This document shows positions 46,851 to 58,619 of a stretch of 64,000 nt of DNA, piece after piece (position 1 is the stretch's first letter; the number at the start of each line of letters is the position of its first letter). The stretch spans positions 33,523,460 to 33,587,459 of the forward strand of contig NC_089829.1 of NCBI RefSeq assembly GCF_035046505.1, read 5' to 3'. A model generated the notes under the pieces. The model was not told where the DNA came from. It was given only the letters and a program-made list of their open reading frames with translations, and made no database searches. Made by a program: the position numbers and the translations under genes. Source of the stretch: Tiliqua scincoides (Eukaryota; Chordata; Lepidosauria; Squamata; Scincidae).

Positions 46851-47211
46851 GTTGCTATTAACGAACTTGTCCCTTTGTTGTCACCCATTGTAGTGAATAG
46901 TTGATAATAGTTGAGCTTTCTTGATTGTACTTATGGGTCCTTTGTGTTTCCCATGATCAATAGAGAACTTCTGTTTGCTTTGCATGCACTTGGCACAAAA
47001 AAAACAGAAATATGACCCAGAGGCTGTGTTCTCTTTGAACTGCCTCAGAATTGGAGAAGAAGTGGAACCGGAGTCCAAGTCCAATCTGAGGCAATTTTCT
47101 AATTAGGCTGGTGAAGAATGGAAGAACTTTCCCTGCTAGATCAGATTCAAGAGGTTCACATAGTCAATCTTATTGCCTCCAGCAGTAATTATTTGCTGAA
47201 ATCAGCTAATA

Positions 47212-47727
47212 CAGTGATCCCTCACCATCGGTGGATTTGGCCAGATGGGACAGTCTCTCCTGGAAGCCACTTCTGGGTCCCAGGCACTTAAAGTGTTCTA
47301 TTTAGAAATGTCTTAAGTTTTAAAAGTGCTCCTAACCTTTGTACCACAAACCACGCCAGCTACAGGGCAGACTTTGGCACTCCTAGAAGCCACTTCCAAG
47401 TAGTGCCAAGGCCCGTGACCGCCTCCCTTGACCCTGGCATGCCTCGGAATGAATCATGGAAGTGTTTCTCAAACACTTCCATGATGCATTCTGGGGCAAG
47501 CCAGAGCCCAGGGGAGGGGGCTGCAGGCCTTGGCGTGATCTGGAAGTGGCTTTTGGAAGTGGCTTTTGGGAGACTGCCCTGTAGCCATGCAGCCAATACG
47601 ATTTGCAGCATTAAGTAAAAAAACAAGTGTTCCTTACCTTACCTTAAAATGGTGCCCCATTATCTGTGGTTTTCAGTATCCACAGTGAGTCCATAAACAG
47701 ATCCCCCGTGGATATGATGGATTACTG
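47212..47727. mobile_element. Tigger/pogo-like TA MITE
   Basis: Left CAGTGATCCCTCACCATCGG; complement of right CAGTAATCCATCATATCCAC; TA on both sides (47210-47211, 47728-47729). Interior palindromic (GAAGTGTTTCTCAAACACTT at 47459-47478). Lies between VPS35 and the receptor gene. Confidence 0.7.
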
Positions 47728-47809
47728 TATTGTTTTGCTTTTAGATTGGTTAGATTGTCTCACCAGCACCCTCCTTTCATGGTTTTATGAGAAGGATGAG
47801 GATCTAGAG

Positions 47810-48144
47810 CAGGGGTGTCAAACTCGTTTCATACCAAGGGCCAAACAGCATTCATGATGCCTGTCGAGGGCCAGAATTGAAGTCATTGGGCAGGAAGTGA
47901 TGTCATTAAACAGGTCATAACTAAAAATAAGCACTTTTTCTCACTTAGGAACTCATTAGTTGAAAATGACAGAAGAGAAAATACACAAATCTTGATCACA
48001 TTTCAAGATAGAGCCCAATTCTCATGCGGGCTGCCCTTGCAGCCATAACGTTTCAGTACCTCTCAGTAGCTGAGAGCCTGAGGGCCGGATAAAAAGCTTC
48101 CATGGGCTGCATCCAGCCCCCAGGCCTTATGTTTGACACCCCTG
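47810..48144. mobile_element. hAT MITE (CAGGGGTGTCAAAC family), perfect 8-bp TSD
   Basis: Termini CAGGGGTGTCAAACTCG and GTTTGACACCCCTG; exact duplication ATCTAGAG (47802-47809, 48145-48152). Confidence 0.92.
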
Positions 48145-48241
48145 ATCTAGAGGTTCTAGAGAACCACTCCACTCCTAAGAACAAAGTGTTACAAATGACC
48201 AAGTAAAAAAAGTCAGTCAATAATCCTCTTTTCAAAACAAC

Positions 48242-48526
48242 TTTATTTTAATTGGTTGTAAAATGTCTCACAGCTGGGGGGGGGGGGATGTTACGATTGG
48301 ATGCTGATTAAAACAAAACAACTTACAGCACATTATGTGGAAATGAATGTTGTTCATAGAAGTTGTTGGCTATATGACAATTGCCTTGTGATTACTCATG
48401 TAATTGGAGTGACACTTGTATCTGTAGCCAATCCTGGCTGTAAACCCCATTTTGACATGCTCAAAACATAAGAGGTTTCTGATTCAGAGGCAATGGTGCT
48501 GAGTGGCTGCTTTGGCAGGATTTATT
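48242..48526 (-). promoter_or_regulatory. Candidate poly(A) signals of the H3-like receptor gene
   Basis: Minus-strand AATAAA hexamers occur at 48526-48521 and 48247-48242, about 740 and 1020 bp beyond the receptor stop. Which one is used cannot be told from sequence. Both lie clear of the VPS35 signal at 46845, so the convergent 3' UTRs need not overlap. Confidence 0.35.
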
Positions 48527-49263
48527 TCTTGGTTCCAGGAAGCAACCTTGGCAGGAGTCAGACCACTGCTGCACGTAGCCAAGAAAACTGAATATATAAG
48601 GTTTCTCACAGGGCTTTTCCCAAAGCTGTTACTTGATCTCTTTAACTAGAGGCACAAGAGGCTGAATTTGGAACCTTTGTGCTTGCAACGCCTGTGCTGT
48701 TCGATTGAGTTATGGGTCAAATGACCTGGGGGTAAGGGGATTCTACATTCAGGGAGACCAAGTGCTGGAAGGAGGTTGTGAAATTGTGATGTGCGTAAAA
48801 GAGTTTGCAACCCAACCTGAATTGTTTGTCACTGTTGGCAGTCAACGGCTGTGTGCATGAGCATGATCCTTGGTCTTGTGTTCAGATCTCACTCTACAAT
48901 GAACTTGTTGGGTTGACTTGGGTAAGCTACTCTTGGTCCCAGCCATCTGTAGAACATGGTGATAACTGGTCTGCCTGATAGGGCTGTTGGTGTGCAGGAC
49001 AAGAAGGGACCACTGACAAGTTGAGGATCTGTACAACTACCTTTTGCTTTGATAATGGGTATAGATTAGCCAGTCCTCACTGCCTACACCAGCATTACAA
49101 GATCGTGGTTGCAAAGAATTGTACTGTCTCAAAGCAGTTCTGAGTACAAATTTCTGCATTGCACAAAAAATCTAGTTTTCCATAAATGTTTAAGGGTAGA
49201 ATATTCTAAGAGACAAGCCTTGAGTGTACATGAGCACAAGATTCTTAAAAGAAGAATGGGTTC

Positions 49264-52200
49264 TCATGGGAAGAGATTAGGATGGATTTTAGCCTTACCT
49301 GGGCACAAGAGTTTAAAAAAGGCTTTTCTAAAACTCATGTGGCACAAAGGGTATAAAATGGGGTTAATGGCTGAATTTAGCCACAAGAGCCAAAACGATG
49401 CCTCGTAGAGAGCATGGGGGATACACTGTCCATGACAAGCTGCTCGTATGATCATCAGGAGAGTGTAGGGAGCCCAGCATAGAGCAAAGATGCAGACAAT
49501 TATGGCCAAAGACTTGGCAACCCTTTTATCCCGGGACAGTCGAAACCGGGTTGTCATGGTGTTGGCGATCTCCGTTCTTTTTGTGGTATTGGAAAGGCTC
49601 TCTAGAGCTTTGTAGAAACCATCCCATGGTGACTTGGTCTGAATATCCACTTGTAAAGGGGGAAGATCTTGATTAACGTTAAATTCTACCGACTGGCTCT
49701 CCAGGTTCCGCATGTTGAGCTTGCAAGAAGCAGGCTTAACAGGTGAGAGGTTCTCACACATCCTCTTCTTGTGTCGTTTCCTGTTCACAGGTATCATAAA
49801 AAATACTGCATGCTGTTGTTTCTTTCCTAGGGAGTGCATTTCACACTCCTCTTGGCCCAATCGGTGCTTCTTGGTTCCTATGGGTGTCCGCTTCCTAATG
49901 TTGAAATAGATGCTTAAGTTGAAGTAGGTGACACTGATGAAAGGCGTGAAGAACTCTATAGTGGAGGCAATCATTAGGAAATACCAATTGTAGAAGAACT
50001 CTGCATGACACTCTTTCTCTGGAAGGATGCTTTGCTGGGCAATGTGCTCCCAGCTGATGATGGCTGGCCCATAGAGGAGAAATGCTGCAATCCACACCAT
50101 TACCATTTTGACCACTGTGTACCGTGTCATTCCCTTCTGAGCTCTGTAATTCACCTAAGAAGGAAAGGCAGGAGGCAGCGCCATGTTATTATTAACCCAG
50201 TGAGATGTCTGCAAACAGTGAGAATGTGTAGGGACCATCAAATGGTCTGATGGTTGCTCTTGTCTTTTTCCCCTCCTTCATTCTTGACCCTTTGCATCCA
50301 AAAGGTCTGGCAGTCATTGTCCTTTAGTGTAAGAATGCAAATAGGTGTTAGAAGATTAGTTTAGGTGTGACTGTTGTTAGGTATATGATGTATGTCCGGG
50401 TTTCTCAAACTGTGGGTCATGACCTGATGTCCAGTGGGTCCTGGATTGGGCCCTCCTACCTGTCCTTGAGTCTGGTTGGCTCCAAATTGGAGCCCTCTGG
50501 ATGTAATTGGAGGCCGCACTGGAGACCCAGCACTGGAGTAGGAGGTGGGTCGTGGAATCGTCCACCGCACAACAGGTGGGTCATGGCAGGGGGGAGTTTG
50601 AGAACCTCTGATGCATGTATTATCACAAAGGCACTGAAAGTTGCTTAGAGAAAAGTAGCTAGTGCCTCTGAGGAAGGGCACATGGAAAGAATGTCTCTTC
50701 CACCTAACCAATCTATAACCTCTCTAATTTTCCAGTAACACTTTATTCAACTGTGTAGGCAAAGTGGCTCAAGCTAGACTCATACCTAATGCAGTATTAA
50801 GAATAGCTATTGGATTGTGCTTTTGTTTCTCTCTCTCTGTCTCTGTCTCTGTCTGGGGGGGGGGGGTGAATGGATAACCTGATCATGTTACCATCCAAAC
50901 TGCAAAAGGTTGGCAGGGGGAGAGGTTTGAGGGAATTGGGCAGAGTAAGTAGTTGTCAAAGGGAATGATGAAGTCATATGAAAGATAGATGGAGGAAACA
51001 GGCCTAGAGATGAGCAGCACAAAGGAAGGAAGAGGATAGTAACTCAGAATGGTGAAATGGGATGAAAAGTTGAAACTTAAAGAACAAGTGGCAGGAAGGT
51101 CATGACCGAAGAGCAACCACAGAGGGAAAACCTCACATAGGGCTTTAGTGGTTTTGACAGGAAATAGACAAGGAAAAGAGTGTTTGGGAGCTTGGGGGAT
51201 TTGCAGTTCCCAGAAGCATCTGTGTGCAAACTCAACTTTGCTGCGGTGTTTCATAGCCTCATCTATTGGCCAGAGACTAAGCAAACACAGGGCTGTGATG
51301 GTGTTGGTTCAGGCACTGACCAGAGGACCCAACTAGGCTGACATGACTAAACCTTAGCAATGGTAGCAGTGGCATTGCTCAATACTCCATCAGGGGATGG
51401 GTAGAGAGTGCCATGGAGTCCCATTGCAGGATTTTGCTCCAGTCCCCATCAACCTGATGTCAGCACAACTGCAGGTACTTCTTCCTCTTTGCTCCTGTTG
51501 CTCTGGGGACTACAGATACGAAGCACCCTCTGGTCTCTGCCACCTGCTAGAGCAGTGTTCTTCAACTTTGGGGTTGTGACCCTAATGGGATCACAAAGCC
51601 TCAGTTGTGGGGTTGCAGCAATTTACAGGAATGAAATAGATTGAAGAGCACAGGACTAGGGTATCACCATGTAAAATGGGAGGCATCGGGTACCAGGGGA
51701 TTGTGTCCCAGTCCTGCTCAGGTTCTTGGCAATTGTGCTAAAATAGCTTTCAGTACTGCCAGGCTTCACGGTGACTTTTTCTGCTCTCTCCAATAAGAAT
51801 ATTTTTTCTGCTCTCTCCAATAAGAATATTTAGTTACAGTGAACAGTGTTGGGAGGTGTAATGGAGGTGGGGAGTGAGGAGTGGAGCGAGCAGATGGGGT
51901 CCTGCAAGGGGAAGGGATCGAGGGTGGGTCCCCAGTCTTTGTTTGTTGGGGCTGTGGCATGAGAAAGGTTGAAGACCACTGAGCCTTCAGTGGATGAGGT
52001 TGTATGTTTGGGGGAGATGACCTGAAATGATACAATTGTATCATTGTGACCCAGTTAAGCTGCTTTGGAGGGCCCATGTTCTTGAAAGGTGGGCCATAAA
52101 TCTTCAAAATAAACTAGCCTTTCCCTTCCACATTCTAACACGGATATTTTCAAGGAGGCTCTTGAAATGTAATCTCAAACAAATCTTTTTGTGACTTCTG

Positions 52201-55200
52201 CCTGCCTGCCTTTGTATCGAAACCCCAGTTATATGCGGATGAAAGCTAAGCATTTTAAGCCGCTTTGCTTTCCACCATAGTATGTGCGCACTTGCTTGCA
52301 TGTTTAGCGCCACATCAAAGAGGCACAGCATGCCTTCTGTTATCATAGGCAGTGCATGTTAAAATTAATATCTAGGAGCTGTTATAGCGGCACCATGAAG
52401 ATAATGTCGGAAAAGGAAATGCATTAAGAGCAAATCATTTCCTAGGAGGCCTGTAAATGAATGTGATATTTTCTATATCTCACAGTTGCCCCCCAGATGC
52501 CTCAGGGTGCGCTCAAGACTGTTGTGTGTTCCCTGTTGCCACACCCTTGCATCTAGCATTCAGAGATAGCCTACTTCTACTACCAGGAGGTTGCACATAC
52601 CCACCACAGCTTGTAACCTGTGATAGACTTTTCTTCCATAAAATCAATCCAATCCCCTCTTAAAGGCATCTAGGCCACATGCCATCACTACAATCCTGTG
52701 GCAAGGAGTTCCACAGACGAATTACACCCTGGGCAAAGAAATATTTTCTTTTGTCTGTTCCAACACTCAGTTTTAGTGGGTGTCCAGAGCATCCCCCTAA
52801 AAGTCATCCTGAAACACTCAGGTATTAATGATTTAGGGAAAATAAAGAGCATTGTCCTGAACATTCCAGGTTGATATGGAGCAATGTATCCATCAGCTGA
52901 ATGTTGCTCATTAGAAGGTTTGCATAAGGGATTGGAGTTTCTAAACAGCAGTGGAAGCACCATACTGAGTGTGTGATGTTATTGCCTATTCATATCAGTG
53001 CTGTGCTCCACCACCACCTCCTCTCTTCTCACTGAGCACATGTTCATTGCTTGAATTCTGAAAGGATGCAAGAGGCTTGTGGTGACAGAAATGTTGTCAA
53101 GTAGGAAAATAACACCCCATACCGCTTTAGTAACAGAGATGAACCGGTCGAAACTGATCAAGACAATGTTGAAAACGGAAGCAGTGCAGACCAGGTAATC
53201 CACGACCAGCCAGAGCTTGCACAATCCTTTTCCAAACTTCCATTCACCTGTCAGAATGTAAGGGATGTAGAGAGGGATGCAGAATCCACCTAGGGGCATG
53301 GACCAGAAAAAGACAGCATTGGTGAGACAGTCTCGAGCAACCTTCCCTGAAGGTCCATGCTTTTAATTAGAAGCTGAGGCACTTTTAGGCAAGCACATCT
53401 TTCCCCTATGTACACACATGAACAGTGAGAGGGCACAGTTGGGTACCAAGCCACTAGTTTCCAACCTTTTTGGACCTGTGCTAGAAGAGAGAGTGCCTTT
53501 CCACACAGGGTAAAAACATATATGCTGAGTAATAACAAATGTAGAGATGGTCTACACTACAGGATAAGCCTATGCATGTTTGCTCAGAAGCAAATCTCAT
53601 TGTGTTCAGTGGCATTTCCAGGGAAATGTGGCTAGAATTGCATCCCTGGTCGTCCTCTAGCTTCCTCTCTCTGTTTACTTCCTGCTCCTCTACCTGTGTT
53701 TTTAACTCCCCCCCCCCCAGGAGAACTTGGTGGTGTTGTCACTGCTGCTTAGGTGTGCGTAATAACTGCAAAATCAAATGCTCAGCATTAATAATGAAAA
53801 ACAGAGCTTAAATTCCTATAGGTGTTCGAACAGAATTCCAGAGCAAAAGAAATATGAAGATTTTTGAAACCTCAGTTGCAATGTAGAATGTATCGTAACT
53901 AACCACCTGATGAATTAGGGTAAATCTGTTACATTCAAAGATCCACCCCTCATGAATGAAGATTGTATGGCATGGAAATGTTCCCCCCTCCCATCCTATG
54001 TGTGTTGAAAGCTCATCCTTGCATCTGCTTCCTGGTGTGTTATTGAGGTGAAATAAACGCAATGCTGCAGCTGTTCTAAAATCACAAAATGATTATCTGT
54101 TTGTGCAACAGGCTGAGTCCTGAAGTTGTTTTGCTCAGAGAATTGTCTGCAACAAGCAGGCTGCCAGTGTATTTATACCCGAGATGGTACAGTGTGGTTT
54201 GGGAGCTGAACTTAGAACTGGAAGATCCAGGTTTAAATCCCCACTCAGCCGTGAAGCTTCCTGGGTGATCTTGGCTAATCACTATCACTCAGCCTCACCT
54301 AGCTCACAAGCTTGTTGTGAGGGCAAAAGGAGGGATGGAACCTGGTACAGCACCCTGAACCCATTGAAGGAAGGGCAGAATAAAAGTGTGAAAAATAAAA
54401 TATTGCATTTAGAATATGAGCAGTTGAACCAGGTGAGGAATTTTCCTAGCAGTTAATTTGGTTTCTCATCTTCCCTCTATCAAGCAGGAAGAGTTCTCCC
54501 TGATCCCAGTTCCTATAATTTACTCAACTACACATGAAACTAAAAACAAAGCTTTCAAGGTTTTTGGTAAGGAAAAAAAATTCATAGCATTTTATCATAA
54601 ATCCAATATCACTTCTGCTACTCTAACAGCAAGCCATGAATTTGCCCTGAAAATACTAGCTAACCCCTTTGCCTATAGTTCAGGAATATGTGCAAAAATC
54701 CTTGTTCTTTCAGTATCCTTGCATTTTGCGTTCCCATTTTGTAGCTGGGGAACTGTGGCTGAAAGAAGCAAAGCCACAGGGGTACCTTATTTCTAAGAGG
54801 ACACAACAAGAGTTGATGGTTATAGTTTATATGTTTTCATATATGCTAAATTTTAGGCTTGCCTTGTTAAAAATAATTTATTTTATGAATGGTACGTAGG
54901 CAGTGTTTTCCTGCTTATGTTCCCTAAGTAATCTAAAGACACACTTTCCTGGGAGGAAGCCCCACTGCCTCTAGTAGGACTGACTTCTGAGGAGACAGCC
55001 ATAGGCTTTGGCTCTGAGGCTGCAGTCCTCTCCACACTTTCCTGGGAGGAAGCCCCACTTGCATAAAACAATTTAAGTGTCACTCTTAAGCCATTTCTGC
55101 CCAATGTTGCATATATAGGCAACAGGAACTAATGGTGTACACCTGTGGGCTGGACAAAAATGGGTTAAAACAATCTAATGCACAAAAATCCACTATAAAA

Positions 55201-56393
55201 ACATCAAAAGCAGCAAAACAGTGGAAACACATACAGTTAGTTTAAAAAAGGTTGAACCTGCAATTTTAACCCATTTTTGCCTAGCCCACAGGTGTACACA
55301 TTTGATCCCTGTTACATATATGCAACATTGGGCAGAAATGTACCTACCTGGGTCTAAGACACATTGAACTTAAAGGGAAGTACTTCTGAGGAAACTTGGA
55401 GAGGGATTGTACAGCAAGCCTCAAAGGCATGGCTAAACCAGACTACCTTCCCTTGTTTGGGGGAACAACATTAAGGAGGGCAAGAGTCACCCAGACAGGA
55501 ATTCTAGAATCCAGACACTACAACTGAGAAGGCCCTGCTTCTTGGGGAAGCCAGTTAGGCTTGGAAATAATGTAGAATTTGTCACAAGGCCTTATTGGCT
55601 GATCTTAAACTTTGGGAAAATCCATCTTTTACATTTTTTAAAATACTTTTAGTATTTTAAATATTTGTGTCCCGTCCCCCCCCGGCAAGCTGAGGCTCTC
55701 TGCTTTGCCTAAAGCAGTAGTTCCCAACATTTTTTCACTTGTGTACCCCTTGGCAGCCTGTTTCCATAAATTTTACCCCTCATGTTAGCCTCACAAGGCA
55801 TTCTAATGCCAGCTCCACAAGGTATTCTAATACAGACCTGCCTTTTCCCACCATTATTCAATTCTTTTTCAAGTAACCCTAAAAGTCCTGGCAAGTACCC
55901 CTGGAGGTACCCATACCCCAGGTTGGGAACCACTGTCCTAAAGCCATACCTTGGACGAGGTGGCACTTGGATCCAGATGACCCTTCCCCTGGGAACTCAT
56001 TTATTTTTAAACTTGTAAATTCTACTTTTTGCCTTGTGCTCCCAAAGTCAGTCAGACAGACAGACACTCTGTCTCCCTCCAGAGACAAAACTCAGGCTCT
56101 TGAGTACCCAGTGCCCTCTTTCTCCACTCACCTACTAAAAGATCCGCGATGGCCAAGTTGAGGAAGAAGAAGTTCCCCTGGGTCCGCAGACTTTTGTCCA
56201 CCACGAAAGCCAAGATGACCAGCGCGTTGCCCAACACGATGGTCAACACGGCCAGTCCCATCAGCACCGCTAAGAGGATGGAGACCGGCGCGGAGAACTG
56301 TCCATGGTGCTGAACGGGCTCGGGCTTCTCAGTCAGGCATTCGTTGCAGCGACTGGAGACGTTGAAGTCCAGCAGCAGCAGCTCCTCCGGCAT
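49264..56393 (-). CDS. Histamine H3-receptor-like class A GPCR (complete, 3 coding exons, 439 aa)
   Basis: Coding exons on the minus strand: 56393-56132, 53289-53123 and 50154-49264 (TGA), total 1320 nt. This is an amine GPCR of the histamine H3/H4 group, expected to couple to Gi/o at the plasma membrane. N-glycosylation site NVSS at residue 11; TM1 GNALVI (Asn56); TM2 LNLAIADLL (Asp84); disulphide pair Cys111 and Cys192; amine-binding Asp118 in DYLVCTAS; DRF at 135-137; Glu210 in ASTIEFFTPF, matching H3/H4 Glu5.46; CWAP near 370; NPILY near 407. Tail FFKLLCPGKAKI and the CHGQC loop match H3 far better than H4. Third cytoplasmic loop is about 130 residues and unlike human H3. Start at 56393 chosen because MPEELLLLDFNVSS gives an H3-sized N-terminus; an in-frame ATG at 56543 would add 50 residues. 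Most likely an extra H3-like paralogue rather than HRH3 or HRH4. Confidence 0.93.
50396..50610. mobile_element. hAT MITE, short
   Basis: Termini GGGTTTCTCAAACTGTGGGT and GAGTTTGAGAACCTCTG. Flanks ATGTATGT and ATGCATGT match at 7 of 8. Receptor intron 2. Confidence 0.8.
51553..51981. mobile_element. hAT-like element with GTTCTTCAAC ends
   Basis: Termini CAGTGTTCTTCAACTTTGGG and GGTTGAAGACCACTG, followed inside by GGTTGTGACCCTAATGGGAT, SPIN-like wording. Left flank TGCTAGAG; no matching right copy seen. A perfect 26-bp direct repeat of CTGCTCTCTCCAATAAGAAT-type sequence stands at 51780-51831. Confidence 0.65.
52475..52792 (-). mobile_element. CR1-type LINE 3' end (reverse)
   Basis: TTTCTATATCTCACAGTTGC, CTTGTAACCTGTGATAGACT, AAAGGCATCTAGGCCACATG, GTGGCAAGGAGTTCCACAGA and CAACACTCAGTTTTAGTGGG. 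It extends into the coding C-terminus in reverse. Receptor intron 2. Confidence 0.7.
53561..53647. repeat. ~90-bp palindromic repeat (CAATCCTA family), diverged
   Basis: AAGCCTATGCATGTTTGCTC, AGAAGCAAATCTCATTGTGT, CATTTCCAGGGAAATGTGGC and TAGAATTGCA. Receptor intron 1. Confidence 0.6.
54183..54403 (+). mobile_element. Sauria-type tRNA-derived SINE
   Basis: A-box region GTGTGGTTTGGGAGCTGAAC, B box AGGTTTAAATCCCC, body CACTCAGCCGTGAAGCTTCC and CAAGCTTGTTGTGAGG, tail GAAGGAAGGGCAGAATAAAA. The A box is worn, so it is probably inactive. It lies opposite to the receptor's direction. Confidence 0.8.
54938..55058. repeat. Two partial CAATCCTA-family palindromes
   Basis: ACACTTTCCTGGGAGGAAGC occurs twice (54941 and about 55034) with GACTGACTTCTGAGGAGACA between. 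Confidence 0.6.
55090..55164. mobile_element. TTAA-flanked MITE, copy 2 (reverse)
   Basis: GCCATTTCTGCCCAATGTTG to GACAAAAATGGG with TTAA at 55086-55089 and 55165-55168. Inverted relative to copies 1 and 3. Confidence 0.75.
55270..55340. mobile_element. TTAA-flanked MITE, copy 3 (right TTAA lost)
   Basis: CCCATTTTTGCCTAGCCCAC to GGGCAGAAATG after TTAA (55266-55269). The last bases and right TTAA are missing. It sits 105 bp from copy 2 in the opposite direction. Confidence 0.7.
55715..55935. mobile_element. hAT MITE (CAGTAGTTCCCAAC family)
   Basis: Termini CAGTAGTTCCCAACATTTTT and CAGGTTGGGAACCACTG. Flanks GCCTAAAG and TCCTAAAG match at 7 of 8. About 200 bp from receptor exon 1. Confidence 0.85.
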
Positions 56394-56680
56394 CGCTGCG
56401 GGACTGAGCGATGTTAGCAGAAGCCAGGAGACCCCCCGGGGTGGGTGCTTGGGCATCAATGCGCCTTCCTTTAGCCCGGGGATGAGCTCTGGGCGAAGCC
56501 AGGGACGCTCTGAAGCGCTGGTCTGAGAGTGAAATGCAGCCACTGGGAGTGAGTCACCCGTCCCTGAAACCCCCCTTCTTCCCCCCCCCGCCTTAGAGCA
56601 GGAGGACAGAAATTTGGAGTGAAGCAGAATTAAAAGAGAGTAAGGAAAGAGAAATAGGAGCTATGGGGAGAGGACTGGAG
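56394..56680 (-). promoter_or_regulatory. 5' flank of the H3-like receptor
   Basis: GC-rich just upstream of the chosen start, with an in-frame upstream ATG at 56543 and a C-rich tract at 56580. No TATA box stands out. Transcription start unknown. Confidence 0.35.
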
Positions 56681-56689
56681 GCACAGACC

Positions 56690-57049
56690 GATATGCTGCT
56701 AACATGATAGTCAATGGGGTTACTCCTGGGTAAGTGTGAATAGGATTGCAGCCTTTAGGATGCTTGGGGAATTTTTATTTTTTTTTAACAGATCAGCAAC
56801 TGATTAGGGAGTCTAGGAGGATTCGTCTTTATTTTAAATAAATTTTAAACTTATACTTAGTGTAAACTTTTAATTTACCTGATTGATTTGATTTTGTCAT
56901 ATGGGGATGCTAAAAAACATTTTCCAGCTTGATGATGTCACTTCCAGCGGTGACATCTTTTCCAGGTGAATGACATCACTTACGGTGGGTCCTGACAGAG
57001 TATCATTCTAAAAAGTGGGTCTAGATGCTAAAGAGTTTGAGAACCACTG
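56690..57049. mobile_element. hAT MITE (CAGTGGTTCTCAAACT family), truncated at left
   Basis: Right terminus AGTTTGAGAACCACTG, followed by GACTAGGC. Matches the element at 21859 in reverse, including ACTCCTGGGTAAGTGTGAAT. The left terminus is absent. Confidence 0.7.
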
Positions 57050-57259
57050 GACTAGGCTACTGTTCTGTTGCTCCTTGTTCCTTTGCCTAGAATTCCTCTG
57101 TGACCAAGTTGACTTTGGTCCTGTTGTTGCACACTCGAATAGTGCTCCCCCCTCTGTGTGTGTGTGAATGCCAGCACAGGGGGTGGATGGGGTTAATCCA
57201 GCTGTTGTGAGCCATTGCTCTATCTCAGGTGAATCAGACTTGGATTTGTCTCAAAGCCT

Positions 57260-57460
57260 GTGATCTTAGGGCCCAGTCCTATCCAACTTTCCTGCACTGA
57301 TGCAGCCATAGTGCAGTCCCAAGGTAAGGGAACAACCATTCTCTTACCTTGAGGAGGCCTTTGTGACTTGCCCCCCCCCCCCCCCACTGCAGGATGCAGT
57401 GCATGCCCCATTGGCATGGCTGCATATGTGCTGGAATGTTGGAGAGGACTGGGCTCCAAG
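57260..57460. mobile_element. CAATCCTAT-type element, left part
   Basis: AGTCCTATCCAACTTTCCTG and CACTGATGCAGC match the left half of the elements at 39313 and 62301; right end not found. Includes a C16-type homopolymer near 57370. Confidence 0.45.
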
Positions 57461-58059
57461 TTTGCTGCACTGCTTTGCCAGGGCTACTTCTGACCAAAAA
57501 TATTACAAAGTACCAGTCAATTTTCAGGTACCCCATAGGGAACACCTCTAAATTCTTGAGCATTTCTCTCCCAAGTGATGTGGGGTGGAGGTGGGGGAAG
57601 GAACTGGAGTTGGTGGTGTGAACTTTGAAAAACAAAACCCACAAAGTCAGGGTCAATTTTCTTCATCAGGTGTGAGAACACCATTGGAGGGATGCCCAGC
57701 AGGTTGGAAGAAAGGCCAACCATCCAGCTGCTTCTTCAGCCAGGAATTCATTTTTAGCAGGTTGGAGCAAATTAACCTCTTTCATGAAAAGATCTTTCTG
57801 CTTCCAAAAGAAGATTTTTATTTTTTTAATGCAAGGGCTGTAGGTGTACTATTTATGGGTGATTGTTCCTTTTGATTTCATATTGCTTTATCGGATACTC
57901 TGGGTCTGTAGCACGAACAAAGGATGGAACTAGATGCTATGAGTAGTTCTGCCACTCTTCTCCCTCTCCAATTCCTTTTATCTCTCAGAGAGAAAAGCAG
58001 CTGGTGGAGAGAGGGGGCGGATGGGCGTTTCTCTCCCTCACTCACAATGCTCACAATGA

Positions 58060-58520
58060 CTCAGGGTCACCCCATCAAATGAACTGGCAGTAAATTCAAG
58101 GCACTCAACAGGAGGTATTTCAGGACTCAACAGATACTTAACTTATGGAACTCAAGGCCACATGAAATGGTGATGGCCCCTAGCTTAGATGGGCTTTAGA
58201 AAAGGAATTAGACTAATTTATGAGTTAGTGTTTTATGAGTCACAGTCTGCAATCCTATGCACATTGACCTGGAAGTAAGTCTTCATTGAACTGAATGGGA
58301 CTTAATTATGAGTAGGCATGCATAGGATTGTACTGACAACCTCCAGGCTTGGAGGGAGTGAGCCACTGATTATAAAATATATGGGGTGGAGGGGCTGGCA
58401 CAGCAGGGGTGCTATTGTCCTACTTGTGGGCTTTCCAAAGTTCTTAGGTTGACCTCTGGGGAAGCAGGATGTTGGATTAGATGGAACTTTGGCCTGATCC
58501 TGCAGGTTCTTTGTACGGTC
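58060..58520 (+). mobile_element. CR1-type LINE 3' end interrupted by a palindromic repeat
   Basis: Before the insertion: GGAACTCAAGGCCACATGAA and ATGGGCTTTAGAAAAGGAAT, an RT C-terminus in decayed form. After it: CAACCTCCAGGCTTGGAGGG and GGATGTTGGATTAGATGGAA, CCTGATCCTGCAG. The 58244-58334 palindrome sits between. Confidence 0.65.
58244..58334. repeat. ~90-bp palindromic repeat inserted in CR1
   Basis: Outer arms GCAATCCTATGCA and TGCATAGGATTGTACT pair well. Middle AAGTAAGTCTTCATTGAACT and GGGACTTAATTATGAGTAGG. As it interrupts a CR1 copy with clean edges, it behaves as a mobile unit. Confidence 0.8.
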
Positions 58521-58619
58521 TAATTGGCAACTTACTGGGTGAGGAGGGGTGGGAAGGGCAGACTAGAAAACAACATGGGGAAAAAGATTTCATAGAGTTG
58601 AATCAACTCTGGTTCAAGA

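Noticed and set aside
51780-51831. Direct repeat read as a target-site duplication
   Set aside because: The repeated 26-bp unit is internal to the 51553-51981 hAT-like element and adjoins itself, so it is a local tandem duplication.
56394-56543. Receptor start at the upstream ATG (position 56543)
   Set aside because: It would add 50 residues with no signal peptide or H3-like similarity; the ATG at 56393 gives the usual N-terminal length.
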